Source of the DNA: Corbicula japonica
Lineage: Eukaryota; Mollusca; Bivalvia; Venerida; Cyrenidae
Assembly (NCBI GenBank): GCA_038501625.1
Contig: JAZAYU010000180.1
Coordinates: 515,501-579,500 of the forward strand
Length of the DNA stretch: 64,000 bases
Direction: 5' to 3'
This document shows positions 23,637 to 35,639 of the stretch, piece by piece (position 1 is the stretch's first letter; every line of letters begins with the position of its first letter). Below the pieces are notes generated by a model, which worked only from the letters and a program-made list of their open reading frames with translations, was not told where the DNA came from and did no database searches. Made by a program: the position numbers and the translations under genes.

Positions 23637-23960
23637 AGTGGAATATGCATATCAGGAATGGCCACATCCAGCATACACAGCCTCCCCACACAGCCGAAAA
23701 GTAGAGAGGAGAAGAGCGCATGGTATTAGAATAATCAGTTTCAATTTGGACACCACAAACAATTAACGAAAAGGAGAACCCGGGGGCTACCGCCTTGGAA
23801 CGGTCAGTGGCAATACAATTTGCCACTGGGGTTTTAAACCAGGTTATAGGCTGCACCAACCTCACACATATCCCAACAGGTTCTCATATCACAAAACAAG
23901 TACAAGGTGTCTCGGCGAAATAACTCCAACACAACCATCCGTACAGTAATTATGCTATAA
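23637..23960 (+). mobile_element. A-family element, near full length
   Basis: Starts GTGGAATATGCATATCAGGA and continues through 'AGTAGAGAGGAGAAGAGCGC', 'CCACAAACAATTAACGA' and 'CTACCGCCTTGGAACGGTCA' to 'CCCAACAGGTTCTCATATCA'. It is about 320 bp with no ORF and is the best partner of the copy at 27605. Confidence 0.85.
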
Positions 23961-24058
23961 AGTAAGGTAAAGACCCAACATTCCGAAAAGCGCTAATCTA
24001 TTCTGCTAGATCTGACTTCAGTGAGAACATAGATTTACGGTATCTTAATTTACACACA

Positions 24059-24129
24059 GCGCCGCTGGTGTAGTGGTATCATGCAAGATTCCCATTCTTG
24101 CGACCCGGGTTCGATTCCCGGGCGGCGCA
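24059..24129 (+). tRNA. tRNA-Gly (anticodon CCC)
   Basis: 71 nt. Acceptor stem GCGCCGC/GCGGCGC is perfect with discriminator A, the D-arm contains GGTGTAGTGGTAT, the anticodon stem CAAGA/TCTTG encloses loop TTCCCAT (anticodon CCC, reads GGG) and the T-arm is CCCGGGTTCGATTCCCGGG. A- and B-box promoter elements are intact and no CCA is encoded, as expected for a eukaryotic tRNA. It looks functional. Confidence 0.96.
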
Positions 24130-24509
24130 ATATTTTAATATAAAAAACAAGTCCTTTTTTATAACGCCGATTACTGAAGACGGTACCCACTATTTTTGGT
24201 TCACTGCACTTATGGTGATTAAGCTCAGTGCAAAAATGTATTTTGAGATATTCGGTACGCAGATTTTGTTGTTTTGTTTTTTGGTACTCAGTGCTTAACC
24301 TAAGGAATCCTAACGCAAAACTTCACAGTACTAATCCATGCGATATTTTTTACCCCAATGGGTCAATTTTTAAAATATGCGACATTTGTTTAATGACTGA
24401 TCGAGATTTATGGATATCAAACAAGTAAGCCCCACGTCTCCTACAGCCCAATTACATTTTTTTCAAGAAGTAGTGTTCGGCCTCCGTGAGTTTGAAGATC
24501 TTGTAAGAA

Positions 24510-24580
24510 GCGCCGCTAGTATAGTGGTATCATGCGAGATTCCCATTCTTGCGACCCGGGTTCGATTCCCGGGCGGCACA
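24510..24580 (+). tRNA. tRNA-Gly (anticodon CCC), variant copy
   Basis: Same fold and anticodon as the gene 451 bp upstream. Differences are position 9 (A for G), G12 to A (which turns a G-U into an A-U pair in the D stem), A28 to G (a G-U pair in the anticodon stem) and a C2-A71 mismatch in the acceptor. The A-box becomes TAGTATAGTGG, which is weaker. It may be functional or in early decay. Confidence 0.85.
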
Positions 24581-24589
24581 TTATTTTCA

Positions 24590-27130
24590 CATACATGTAC
24601 GAGGGTATTCGTCCGTTACGTTACTCCACGGACGTTACTGTTTGTAATTTATTTGGAGAAATATTTCCATTTAAAAACAAGTACTTTTGTAAAGAAAACA
24701 AATAAAACACTGGACGCGAACATGCTAAATGGACTAAAGAACTTAATATTTCGTTGATGCTTTTATTACATTCAACATGCATGTTTAGGGGCTTAATTCG
24801 ACTGATTAAAGGTGTCAATAAGTGCCAGGTTAGCTTATATGGTAAAACATCGGCATGAGTACAGATGCAGATATGCAGCTCAGTAGTAAGGAATCACAAT
24901 ATACGTGTATTTAAAGTATGCATGTGTATGGGTTCAGTGGTATTTGAATGCTACCGATGTCGTTAAACTGAGAAAAAAGTTTATTTACATTCGCGTGAAT
25001 TGATTATTTGCATATTTTACTATTAGACCTATGCAGTTTCATGCAATGTTTTGAGTCGTTGTATCATTCCTGTACGAATTCCCGAAAAAAGTAACCTTTG
25101 TCCGAGAATTCCTGTCCCAAACTGTCCTGCGATTTAAATTTAAATGAATTTCATACATTTCAAGCTTGTCTTCAAATGTGTGACTTTTTGGAAGGGGGGA
25201 TAACTCTTCAGACCTTGTTAAAAATTCCTCGTTGTTGTATAACGTCATCATTATTATTCAATATTTCGGATCATCAATTGTCAGAGATGCCTTTAACAAT
25301 ATCCAACACAAGAATCTTGGCCTTTGGGTCTTGATGGTTATGTTTTATGGAAATTTATGCCTGGACTGCAATTTTACCAGCAATACAACACAATCGAGTT
25401 TACGTTAGGCAAGAAACCACCTCAATATATGCTTGTAATTCACTCCACTATCCAGAAAATCAAGAACATATTACCTCATACTCAAATACTTAACACTTCA
25501 CATAAACGGTTTCTATTCTCTCTGGTTGTCATTTTTTACTGTTGCTGAACATCTGACAAGAAGACAAAACTTTACCCTTCTAATCCCTTAAAATACTCCT
25601 TTACAGAATGTCAACCGTTAAAGTAGGGATCAAGCTTCGTTCAAAAATGCGTGAATTTGTGGCGAAACCACTTAACACGGCTATCCATTAAGAGCGGAAA
25701 TTTTCTGCTTAATTGGCCTTATGAGGGTTTCAATATGCGACCAGTGGCTATCTCACCGACCAGGATGACCTGTTCGGACAGTTTAACACTGAAATTTATC
25801 CGTAGAGACGCGTATTCCTTGGATTCAATGCATACAACATCGATACGCATTACGCAAAATTATGTTTTATAGCTTCATACAACTCTTTCCATGTGAATTG
25901 GTTGACTTTAGTATAAATCGGACAAATCTTTGAGGCTTCAAGAAGATTTGTTATGAAGAGTGTTGTTAGAAAGTATCGCATAAACCATGGTGTCTGGACG
26001 CCATTATCATGCTTACATTTCGCAATGACAAACCTTACTCGATGACATTCACAAAAAAACTAGATACATGTAAACGTCAGTGGTTTCGAAAGAAGAAGGC
26101 GAGGTGATGAATATTTATACTAAGAATGAAATGTCTTGTGTCAAGTTTAGGGATAATACTCCGATTCCGTGCATAGAAATTAAAGTTGTATGATTGGTTT
26201 AGTTAGAACATTGGTAAAGTTTAGGAATCATTTAATTGAAACGTCCATGTAAAATAAACTGAACTAGTACAAAATAACATGGGTACACGTACATGTACGT
26301 CTTAGCTTCTTAGATTTATAGTGTTATTGTTGTTGTTGTTGTTGTATTGGTTTACTTTATGGCAAATTTTAATAATGTTGATCACATACCTTCCGGTGTG
26401 GGAGTGTAATAACACCCGTTATATATATTTTCGATATATAACTAGTTATATATCGTAGCCGAATCACTATTCATCCGCGTTATCAGCGATCAAAACAAAT
26501 TTATGAAAATGACTTACTTCTGCCATCTGACCACATTAGGCAAGCAATCAACTTCTATAAGGAACTTAAGCATCCCTTCTATTGATAATATCCACGGAAA
26601 ATATAACTTTCTGACATCTTATTTACTCCGTAAGATAGCAATACGCCGAAAGTCTATGGTGAAATTCAACAACAGCAACAAAGCCATTTCCATTTCGTTT
26701 AAATCGAACACAAAATGACCCGGACGCTGACATCGTTTCCAGAACATCGTCGGTGTGATCTTACAACATCCCCGAAACAAAAAGAAACACGAGAAACACC
26801 TTTTCAATCCAAATTATGAGTTTATATTCAGCAAATTTCAATGTTGTCATATGCCGCTATGAAAGTTTACACAAATGACGTCATACAGAAGATCGATTTA
26901 TTTAATTAACACAACTTCAGAAGCCTATAACTGGTAAATTCTTTTATCTAGACTTTAGCGCAGTTAATATTATTTATTTTTTTACTTATTTTGGCAAATG
27001 GGAAAACGGTAGGATAAATTCTTTGGGAACTAGCTTATGTAACATCCGATACGACCGAATTACACACGTTTTAATTTCGCTCTATACTAGGCGATAGAAA
27101 GGGACAATTCATGGATTTTCCTTGTTTTTC
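24590..27130. other. Spacer without recognisable gene
   Basis: Contains a short (TTG)n microsatellite at about 26322-26346 and a small TATATA hairpin near 26420-26455. Reading frames here (for example 25098-25334 and 26503-26718) show no family resemblance or splice context. Confidence 0.55.
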
Positions 27131-27139
27131 AGGGTATGT

Positions 27140-27302
27140 GATAAATAGAATACATCATTCGTGATCATTTTATACTGAAATTATTAAACTCGTCATCTAA
27201 ATCGATACAAACTCGGCAAAAGCCTCGTTTTATATCGATTTAGACGACTCGTTTAATAATTTCAGTATAAAATGATCACTCATGTTGTATCCTATATTTA
27301 TA
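27140..27302. repeat. Long palindrome I, about 160 bp
   Basis: Left arm 'GATCATTTTATACTGAAATT', '..AAACTCGTCATCTAAATCGAT'; right arm 'ATCGATTTAGACGACTCGTT', 'AATTTCAGTATAAAATGATC'. Inner arms of about 50 bp are nearly perfect and a roughly 25-nt loop separates them. The outer flanks (ATAAATAGAATACA / TGTATCCTATATTTAT) extend the homology imperfectly. Confidence 0.9.
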
Positions 27303-27360
27303 TATTGGAAAGACATTTTATATTTCATATTTGGGTCTTTTTTAGGTCTGCAATTTTGAA

Positions 27361-27565
27361 TTTGATAATTTTACTGTTCACAAAAACACAAATTTAATTC
27401 CAACGTTTCAGGGGGATTAACCACCCTTCTTCAAGGGGCTTTTACATGGATTTCAATTCACGTGAAATCCATGTAAAAGCCCCTTTGAAGAAGGGGGGGG
27501 GGGGGGGGTTATCCCCCTGAAACGTTGGGATTTAATTTGTGTTTTTGTGAACAGTCTTTTAATTG
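27361..27565. repeat. Long palindrome II, about 200 bp, no loop
   Basis: Arms of about 95 bp meet at 'TTCACGTGAA'. They contain 'GTTCACAAAAACACAAATTT' / 'AAATTTGTGTTTTTGTGAAC', 'CCAACGTTTCAGGGGGAT' / 'ATCCCCCTGAAACGTTGG' and 'GGGGCTTTTACATGGATTTC' / 'GAAATCCATGTAAAAGCCCC'. Asymmetry: the right arm has a poly-G run at about 27490-27508 that is absent from the left arm. Confidence 0.92.
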
Positions 27566-27604
27566 TGTTTCTTGAGAGTTGCTTTTAATTTATTAGAAAA
27601 AAAA

Positions 27605-27955
27605 ATGAAATATGCATATCAGGAATGGCCACATCCAGCATACACAGCCTCCCCACACAGCCAAAAAGTAGAGAGGAAAAGAGAGCATGGTATTACAAAA
27701 ATCAGTTTCAAACTGGACGCCACAAACAAATAACGGAAGTGAGAACCGGAGGGGTTACCGCCTTGGAACGGTCAGCGGCAAAACAAATTGCCACTGGGGG
27801 TTTAAACCAGGTTCTAGGGTGCACCAACCTCACACTTGCCCCAACAGGTTCTCGTATCACAAAACAAGTACAAATTGTCTTGGTGAAATAACTCCAACCC
27901 ACCCATCAGCTCAACAATGTTGCATGCAAAAGCATACAAACATATAAACATAAGA
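27605..27955 (+). mobile_element. A-family element, longest copy
   Basis: From GAAATATGCATATCAGGAAT to 'CAACAATGTTGCATGC..CATACAAACATATAAA'. It is colinear with 23637-23960 and includes the 'CACTGGGGGTTTAAACCAGG' and 'GCCCCAACAGGTTCTCG' blocks. The 3' tail block recurs alone at 38492-38555. No ORF is conserved between copies. Confidence 0.88.
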
Positions 27956-27959
27956 ATTT

Positions 27960-30330
27960 AATAGCATTGCAAAGCCAAAGGGCGGGTACTCAATGATCTT
28001 ACAGAGACCAGAGCACCTGGAGTAAAATCAGCAAGAACACGATGACAGGGATAAAGGAAACAAATCGAGCTTCTGGGTTCTTTTTAGAAAAGATTTCCCC
28101 AAAAACTTTCATAAACTCTTAAACCCCTGCCACCGTCGTGCAACTAAAGAGGTAAGCATAATGATAGACTATAATGGAATTTGGCATAATATTGAATAAT
28201 ATAACATCAATATGAAGCCTGAATGGGGCAAAATCTGGTATCTTTGGGCCAATATAAAGAAACAACTTTCATATCTGCATTTCCTTGGTAGCTTATACCT
28301 CGAAAAGGCCCAAACAAACCGAGCTTGCAATGTTTTCACATGTGTCGTGTTCGGTGGCTTTCAAAAGTCACTGTTTCATCTATTTTTACCAGCCTAGACA
28401 CTAGAAAGAGAAGTTAAAATCAGAGTTGAAATATCATTTCTTTTTTAAGTATTTTTTAAATCAAAAACTGTAAATATTTCTTAAATAATACAAATGTAAA
28501 AGTGTCATAATTCGAGAAAATTCATAAAGGCTTGTTATTGGGTCTCGTGCAGCTGTATTTACCCTCGGCCATCCTCCCCGAACCAGTATGGCTGTCCTTG
28601 TCACAATAACAAGGCCAAATTAATTCACTTGATTTATAACATAATATAACATAGTTTATTATTATTATATAGTTTTACAATTTTTTTTAAATTTTATCTT
28701 CAATTTGATCAAATCCTTATTCTTTTATTTTACAGTGAAACCTGCCTTTGCAGCCACCTGCAAAAAGCAAGTACCTGCCTTAAACAGCCGGTTTGCATAT
28801 GACCTAAACTGGGAGTTTGTTCTTATTTCTTACAGTCACCTGTCTTCAGCAGCCACTTTTTGTTACTCCCTCGGGTTGCTTCTAAAGACAGGTTTGGCTG
28901 TATATAAACTGAATTAAGTTTTGTTCTAGTGAAAGCCTATTGAAGTAAACATAAATATTTATTTAAAAATAAATTATCAGCATGAGTACTCCACATATGT
29001 TTACTTAAAAATGTAAAAATAATGATGTCATATTGAAATATTAATTGTCCGCATATTTGAAGTCTTTTTTTCAGATGAAAGAAACATATCTATCTACAGT
29101 TTCCGCCCGTTATTTGTTTCATAAGTAGGAAATTATGATCATAGAAATATGATAAAACGCGATAATTTAGTTCCGCTTACGCAAAAACGTCTCGAGTTCA
29201 TGATATATTTTATTGCGTATGACAAAAATCTGTTGTTTTTTTTCATGAGTTATAAATTTAAATTGAAGACATTTTAGTTGCTTGTCTAGCATGATAGGTG
29301 TAGTCGGTAATCTGAATAAAATGTATTCATGTTCGAGTCATTTACATACAAATTTGTCCAAACTCTGAAAACGCGTTTCGTTCGTATTAGAATTTATGTC
29401 CAGATAATGATAAATAGCTGAATTACACAAGCGCTACATGAACACCAATAAATTGAAATATGTCGAAACAAAGTGACGAAATATGTTTTGTCTTCATTAA
29501 GAACTGGTCAATACCAAAGTTTAATATTTAAAAAAAATAAATTTGCAATATGGTTCGTGTTTTCTTCAATATGTCAAACTTTTCTCACTACTTAGAATGG
29601 GTTTATACATGTATGGGATGCGGCACGGGAATAATAATCTTTGAAAAATTGACGTCATTCTTTCTTTGAAATTACGTCATACAGTTGAACAGAGCACCTT
29701 GCATATTATGCAATCGGCGGTAAAAATAACATTTAACAGTCAAAATGTGGGACAAAGTCCTTTTTTTGTTATGAGAAAGAAATAAAAAAACGTCAAAGAC
29801 GGAAGGCACCTTTTTTCCTTAACATGTTCTTAATCAGGGGAAGTCAGTTTTTGCATCAATAATCATGAGATATTTAAGTTGAACTATCTTTGTGGATTAA
29901 TATGCTTATAAATGAAATTATTATATTTGCATTTGCTTTTCTCATGTTTCTTTCATACATCATATTATACACATCTTCTTCTTGACATAAATCCTTGACT
30001 GTAAAGCTTTTCGGTAACTGGGTTTGTGTAATTATTTATTTATGGAAATTGCCTGCATTATCTAATTACTCCTGTTTCATTTCCAAGAAATGCAGAAAAA
30101 CACACTGTTAGAATGTGTGCTATTAATTTTGCGTTAATTACGAAATATTATTTAATTAATACAAATGACCTGCTTGTAAGACTAATGCACATATGTCAAC
30201 ATACTTTGTCATATTTATGCACTTCCTATTTATGAGTTGTTTTGAGATAGAACATACAAATATTTAAATTGGTGAAAAAAAGAAACCGAAAGCACCGACA
30301 AATATCAATCTATTGAAAGTTAGGTTTGGT
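27960..30330. other. Spacer with repeat fragments
   Basis: 28318-28395 is an X-family fragment (reverse: 'TGTCGTGTTCGGTGGCTTTC'). 28721-28915 is a low-copy-looking repeat with internal 'CAGCCACCTG' / 'CAGCAGCCAC' motifs. 29611-29832 is listed separately. No gene is recognised. Confidence 0.55.
29611..29832. mobile_element. C-family MITE, diverged
   Basis: Left end 'TATGGGATGCGGCACGGG', inner arm with 'TTGACGTCATTC' and 'TTACGTCAT', interior 'GTCAAAATGTGGGACAAAG' and right end 'GGAAGGCACCTTTTTTCC'. The terminal repeats are eroded. Confidence 0.75.
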
Positions 30331-30339
30331 TGAAAAAAG

Positions 30340-30515
30340 TGAAATATGCATATCAGGAATTGCCACATTCAGAAAAACAGCCTCTTCACACAGCCAAGAA
30401 GACGAGAAGAGAAGAGAGAGCATGGTTAATTAAATGATCAGCTTCAAAACAGAAACAACAAACAATTAACAAAATGAAAACCCGAGGGGTTATTGCCTTG
30501 GAACGGGCCTGAGAC
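30340..30515 (+). mobile_element. A-family element, 5' part
   Basis: Starts GTGAAATATGCATATCAGGA, passes 'CACACAGCCAAGAAGACGAG' and 'ACAACAAACAATTAACAAAA', and ends at 'TTGCCTTGGAACGG'. Confidence 0.8.
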
Positions 30516-30714
30516 TGTTCATGGGCAGTAATGGAAATGAATATTTAAGAGATAATGCTTGTATCTATAAGATAATATTTTATTCAATAAGTAATCGATT
30601 GTAACAAGATCTATATCAATCTCATTTTTTATTCTTGAGCAGGATAAACCGATTGGAAATCATTTCAAGAGCGCCTAAACTTACAATTACAACTTATTCA
30701 TTAGTATATGGAAT

Positions 30715-31290
30715 TTAGTTTCTTGACAGGGGATGTGAGAATATAATAATTCTCCAATCTGCATACATAAGACAATTATCGAAATAGATGAAAAGGGAAC
30801 TTTAAAAGCCACCAAACACGACAAATATGAAAATATAGCAGGCTCGGTTTTATTAAGCCTGTTCATGGGCAGTAATGGAAAGGCATATTACTGCCCACGC
30901 CGCCTTGCCCCGGGTTTAGCGCAACTAATTATTTACATCAATAACCAGTACAATTGTGATCCACTCCAAACGATGGTATGCATATGGCGGTTAAAATGGA
31001 ACCTTACATGCGGTATTTTCAGATTAATACCATTCCATGTTCAGCGGTGTATGGTCGCCAGATAAAAGAAAGTGTTTGCCCTAAGCAAGAAAACACTGAG
31101 AGGAACTTAACAAAATAGAATTTCGACAGGGGCCATAAGAGTATAAATCCTGCATATCACAGACAACGCCAAAGGCAAAATTTAAAATAGGAAGTACATC
31201 CTTGGGGTGATTGAACAATATCCGAATCTATATTTGCTGGGATATTGAAACCACCTATCTATAAACTGAAGAAGTTATTGAGCTTAATTG
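30715..31290 (+). mobile_element. X-family element, near full length
   Basis: Blocks in the same order as in the first 1 kb of the window: 'AGCCACCAAACACGACAAAT', 'AGCCTGTTCATGGGCAGTAA', 'GGTATGCATATGGCGGTTAA', 'TACCATTCCATGTTCAGCGG', 'CACAGACAACGCCAAAGGCA' and 'CCTTGGGGTGATTGAACAAT'. The head is preceded by a second 'CTGTTCATGGGCAGTAATGG' copy at about 30514. Confidence 0.8.
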
Positions 31291-31820
31291 AGGTACAGTG
31301 AAAGTAGTTTTATTAGGAAATTATACTTACTTACAATTCTTGCATATTTGTGTTTGTATGACAAGTATCGACGAAAAACACAAAATACACCATAAATTTT
31401 GTTCTTGATTTCGGCTGAAGATAACAAGGAAACGACAATTAGGTGACTCATAAAAACACCCACTGTTTCTCATATATTATGATACTTCTGAAACGTAAAC
31501 CAAAATTTCAGGAAGTGTGAAACATACTCAGTCTATCATAACAACATTCTTACTTTCAAATAGTGTAATCCAGAATGACACATCGCATTCGGTGCACCGC
31601 TATGCTGACGAAAGTGTCGGTATCATGGATGGACGAATGCAATTGTTAACCTATGTCATTATTTATTTGAATAATTTTATGTTTAAGCAAAAATTATTTG
31701 TTTGTTTGATATCGAGGGCTAAGCGCAAAACTATTCTATGTGACTTTTTTTCCAAAAATCATGTTTTTGCAGAAAAGGATACACCAATCCTTGACACATG
31801 TCCTGTAAAAAGGATTAAAA

Positions 31821-31990
31821 ATGATAGTGTCTCTAGCTGGGAGCGAACCCGCACCGTCACGGCGACAGCGCCTAGCCATGCAATTCCTGCGACGTAACCA
31901 AATGAGCTAACCGGGACAACGCCAAAAAACGTTGATCAGATAGCCCTGATATACGTAACAATCACTGCATGACATCGGTAACGGGTTAAT
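31821..31990 (-). mobile_element. tRNA-derived SINE, copy 1 of a direct pair
   Basis: On the minus strand: A-box-like GGTTAGCTCATTTGGTTACG and B-box GCGGGTTCGCTCCCAG about 55 bp apart, the signature of a polymerase III promoter from a tRNA. The unit is nearly identical to 32075-32244. The tail includes 'TATACGTAACAATCACTGCA'. Confidence 0.8.
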
Positions 31991-32074
31991 TTACTGATAA
32001 CAGTACTGACTAAATGTACGGGGAGACTTTTTACGGCCGCCACACTGCACAAATAGCGCTACTGTGAATTTCAA
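31991..32074 (+). mobile_element. X-related fragment between the two SINE copies
   Basis: 'CTGATAACAGTACTGACTAA', 'GACTTTTTACGGCCGCCACA' and 'AGCGCTACTGTGA' match 835-930 of this window closely. Confidence 0.75.
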
Positions 32075-32244
32075 ATGATAGTGTCTCTAGCTGGGAGCGA
32101 ACCCGCACCGTCACGGCGACAGCGCCTAGCCATGCAATTCCTGCGACGTAACCAACTGAGCTAACCGGGACAACGCCAAAAAACGTTGATCGGATAGCCC
32201 TGATATACGTAACAATCACTGCATGACATCGGTAACGGGTTAAT
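32075..32244 (-). mobile_element. tRNA-derived SINE, copy 2 of a direct pair
   Basis: About 99% identical to 31821-31990; only a few substitutions were noticed (for example CAACTGAGC versus CAAATGAGC). Same orientation, 254 bp apart start to start. Confidence 0.85.
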
Positions 32245-32249
32245 TAAAT

Positions 32250-33135
32250 GATTAAATGATTTTCTAAAAAATGACTTTTGAAAGAGAAATTGGTCATAAT
32301 ATTCTGTCTGATTTTGGTCTTTTTGTTTATTACGGAACTATTCTATGTGACATTTTTGTTAATAAAAGCAAAAAATATTTTGCTTATGATTATTGATATT
32401 GTCTCTGGCATATGAAAAGTAATGTAAAAGTTAATAAATTAAAAAGAAATCTTCAAGAAAGTTGATTTTTAGAACTGATACAGAAGCAAATGCTCCCTAG
32501 TTGTTCATTTTAGCACAAATGATTTGATTTGCAATGTTTAAATAGGTAGAAAGGTTAAATAATTGCATAATGAGAAAGCAAGTGTCATAAAAGTACTCCT
32601 GGTTCAATATGAATACATAATCTAATATACATGAAAGAATTAACAATGGTAGTATGGTAGAGAAGACACTCACTTAATATTCCATGAGCCTTATGTATGT
32701 CTGTCTATTAAAGTTACATGTACCAATTAATAAAACTTCAGTTAAGGTACTCATGTTGTAGTTAAAATGAGTATTTTTCTAGATAAACAGTACTGGAAAT
32801 CCTGAAATGAACAATTTTGCTGATTCTGCTCCGGTTGGTTACCTGCTGTATCAGCTTATCACTTTTAACCACTCCAATTCCAATCCGATTCCACTTCAAT
32901 GGCATTCCAATTCTTTTTACATTAATGATGTGCTCCAAATGATCGTTGCACCCCACTCCATTCCTTTTTTGTTACTATTTCATATATTTTCACTTTCTTT
33001 TTATTGATATTTAAATTGGTCTATATTCTGAAGGAAATGCATTAAATCATTTTCATATTTTGCAATTAGAATTAATTGACCTTCAATACTGCAATACTGA
33101 AGTGACTGGATTTGCAATATTCTCCATGAATACGC
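32250..33135. other. Spacer without recognisable gene
   Basis: AT-rich. 32330-32352 carries 'GGAACTATTCTATGTGACAT', the terminal motif of the inverted-repeat cluster at 34958-35372. A CCATTCC-rich run at 32865-32970 is low complexity. Confidence 0.5.
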
Positions 33136-33139
33136 ATTT

Positions 33140-33352
33140 TTACGCATGTGCAACCAGTGTAGATCCAGATCAGCCGGCACATCCATGCCTTATGATCAGG
33201 ATCTGCACTTAGCGCATTTTGGTCAGAAATAACTTAATGAATCAAAAAGTGAGCAGTTTAGATCCAGATCAGACGACACGGATGTGCCGGGTGATCTGGA
33301 TCTAAACTGTTCGCCCTTGCAATAAAGGTATATCTATGGAGGAAAGGGTTAA
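33140..33352 (+). mobile_element. Q-family element
   Basis: 'AGTGTAGATCCAGATCAGCC' and, further in, 'AGTTTAGATCCAGATCAGAC' / 'GTGATCTGGATCTAAACTGT' form inverted repeats. The end block 'CTGTTCGCCCTTGCAATAAA' with a GGAGGAAAGGGTTAA tail matches 16965-17130. Confidence 0.78.
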
Positions 33353-34039
33353 AGAAATAAATCTGAATAGTCATGCATCTAACATGTCTAAATATTTCAT
33401 CGAGATACTTCTTGAATTAAAATATTTAATTAGTGTTACATTAGTTTCAAATTATTACCATCGATAACAGAAAAGCACTTACTTTTTTCAAAATTTATGT
33501 TTGTTTTCATAAAAGAACAGGTAGAAGTGGAAAAAGGTTTTGAAGAGCTATTACAAATAACCGATAAGCTGCTCATAGTAGCAGTAGGCTCTGATCCAGT
33601 CAAAAGTCTTCAGTCTTTCGGTGTCTAGCAGTCCAAGCGCTGATACCGAGGTTGTTTAGGAGCCTGTGTATTATTTTTAATTATTTTTTATGTAAAAGGG
33701 AAAAATATTAAACACAAAAGCAAGCCGTTAGTTAAATTATTTACATGTGAGTTATTTTTAATTTAAAGAATTTAATAGTGATTTAATAATCATTATAATT
33801 TTATTATCTCATGTGATTGAGGTGATAGTTTGTTTATGTTACTGAATCCATGAGGAAAGAAATAAAATCAAGGACAAAGAAAAAGTGTAAGAGACCTATT
33901 TTTCAAATCTTGAGTTAACATCAGTGGAGAACCACAGTACTGTAATATATAAATAATATGATATTTAGTTATATCATATAAAAGTACAAGTTAGATGTTA
34001 AATAGATAATGCTGATGAAAGGTAAATGAAACTTTAACC

Positions 34040-34290
34040 TTCTACTCAGTGGATATGACAGGCATAAACTGCATTTGCATCAGTGTAAATCCAGATCAGC
34101 ATGCACATGCATGCAGTCTGATCAGGATCTAAAGTCTAAATTGCTTTTGGATTCATTAGCTTATTTCAGACTAAAAAGCAAACAGTGTATACCTAGATGT
34201 GACAGCATTGATATGTTGTCTGATCTGGTTCTACAGTGGTAGGACATGGGATATAAGCCATATATCCATGAAGTATAAGGCAGGGATTGG
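34040..34290 (+). mobile_element. Q-family element, diverged
   Basis: 'CAGTGTAAATCCAGATCAGC', 'GTCTGATCAGGATCTAAAG', 'GTTGTCTGATCTGGTTCTAC' and an 'AAGTATAAGGC' tail are in the same order as the other Q copies. Confidence 0.65.
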
Positions 34291-34957
34291 CTTCGGCTGT
34301 CAGAACAGGGAGAAGTTTTTCCAAATATTGGGATAAGTTACCTTTGACTTCAGCTTTTTTTATGAAATATATAGGGAAAAACTTCTCCCTTGGGAGAAGT
34401 TTGGGGCATCAGGAGACTATTTCTCCCAAGTCTCCCTCTAAGCCATTCTATGTAAGGTCAAAACCAATGTCATTTATTGAATCTGATAAGTAAATTATTT
34501 TGCCTTCCTTGTCTGACACAATAATGAAGAACAAGGCTATTTTTGATTTAAAAAAATGTTTAGATTATTTACACATGTTGTATATGGCTTTCAATTACAC
34601 ATTTGTTTTTAAATAAATAAAGGCATTGATCATGACCAGTCTTTCATTTGCTTGTATCAATCCAACACAGTATTACCAAGAATATGAGTGGCACAACAAT
34701 GATCTTGAACATTCTATTGAAATGTGAAAGATCTAAAAAAACAACATGTCTTCTATCTTTGGTATTGAGCGTATTATACAATTGATGTTAGGATTTAATT
34801 ATAAACAAAAGATTGTTATAAAAAAATGAAATAAATGCTAATAAAATAATTTGTTTCATATTTACTTTACCTATATAAAACTTTTCATTTAAAAACAACA
34901 TTTTTTATGGTTATAATTTGTCAAAAAATACTGTAAAAGCATCACGTCAGTGTTATA

Positions 34958-35372
34958 TAGAATAGTTTCGCACTGAAAAAACAAGACATGCCACTTGAAA
35001 TTTCAGTGCGAAACTATTCTATGTGACATATTTTCAAATTATTGCAGAAATATAATTAACTAACTCAGATTTACATAAAATAATTCAATTACTTGTTAAA
35101 AGAAAGAATTTTATTTTTCACATAGAATAGTTTCGCACTAAGATTTATAGTCCAGTAGACCCATTTTTCAGCGCGAAAGTATTCTATTTGACATTTTCAG
35201 CAAAATAACTTTTTTCTTAAAATATTTTTTGAAAATTTACACCTGGTTATATGTAAACATTAAATATGAAAAACATTTATGGATAACTTTAATTTTTATT
35301 TAGTTTTAACAAAATAAAACAGTTTTTGCTTCTCCTGAAAAGTTTTCTAAAATGCAGATAGAATAGTTTCGC
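34958..35372. repeat. Cluster of alternating inverted arms (ATAGAATAGTTTCGC)
   Basis: Five arms alternate in orientation: TAGAATAGTTTCGCACTGAA at 34958, its mirror at 35001, CATAGAATAGTTTCGCACT at about 35120, a diverged mirror at about 35172 and ATAGAATAGTTTCGCAT at 35358. Two more single arms are at about 31733 and 32336. Adjacent arms can fold into hairpins with loops of 20-90 nt. It is probably a family of small elements inserted beside or into one another. Confidence 0.75.
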
Positions 35373-35639
35373 ATTAAGCCATCGATATATATTTCTAATC
35401 TTGATCTGCGTCGAGGAAGTTGAATTTCTGAATATAATGAAATAATAATGTTGATACTTGTTTGGGTAAACAAGAAGACCATATCAACTACTTATGTCAT
35501 AAAAGCTCATGAAATGTGAAAAGGTTATGAAACTTAATACAGGATAATCTGTTGTTTTAATTGCTAATATCGTAATAATAGCGTAAATATCTCTCATTTG
35601 GTACATGTACGTGCTACGTGTTATTAAATTTTTTTGTAT

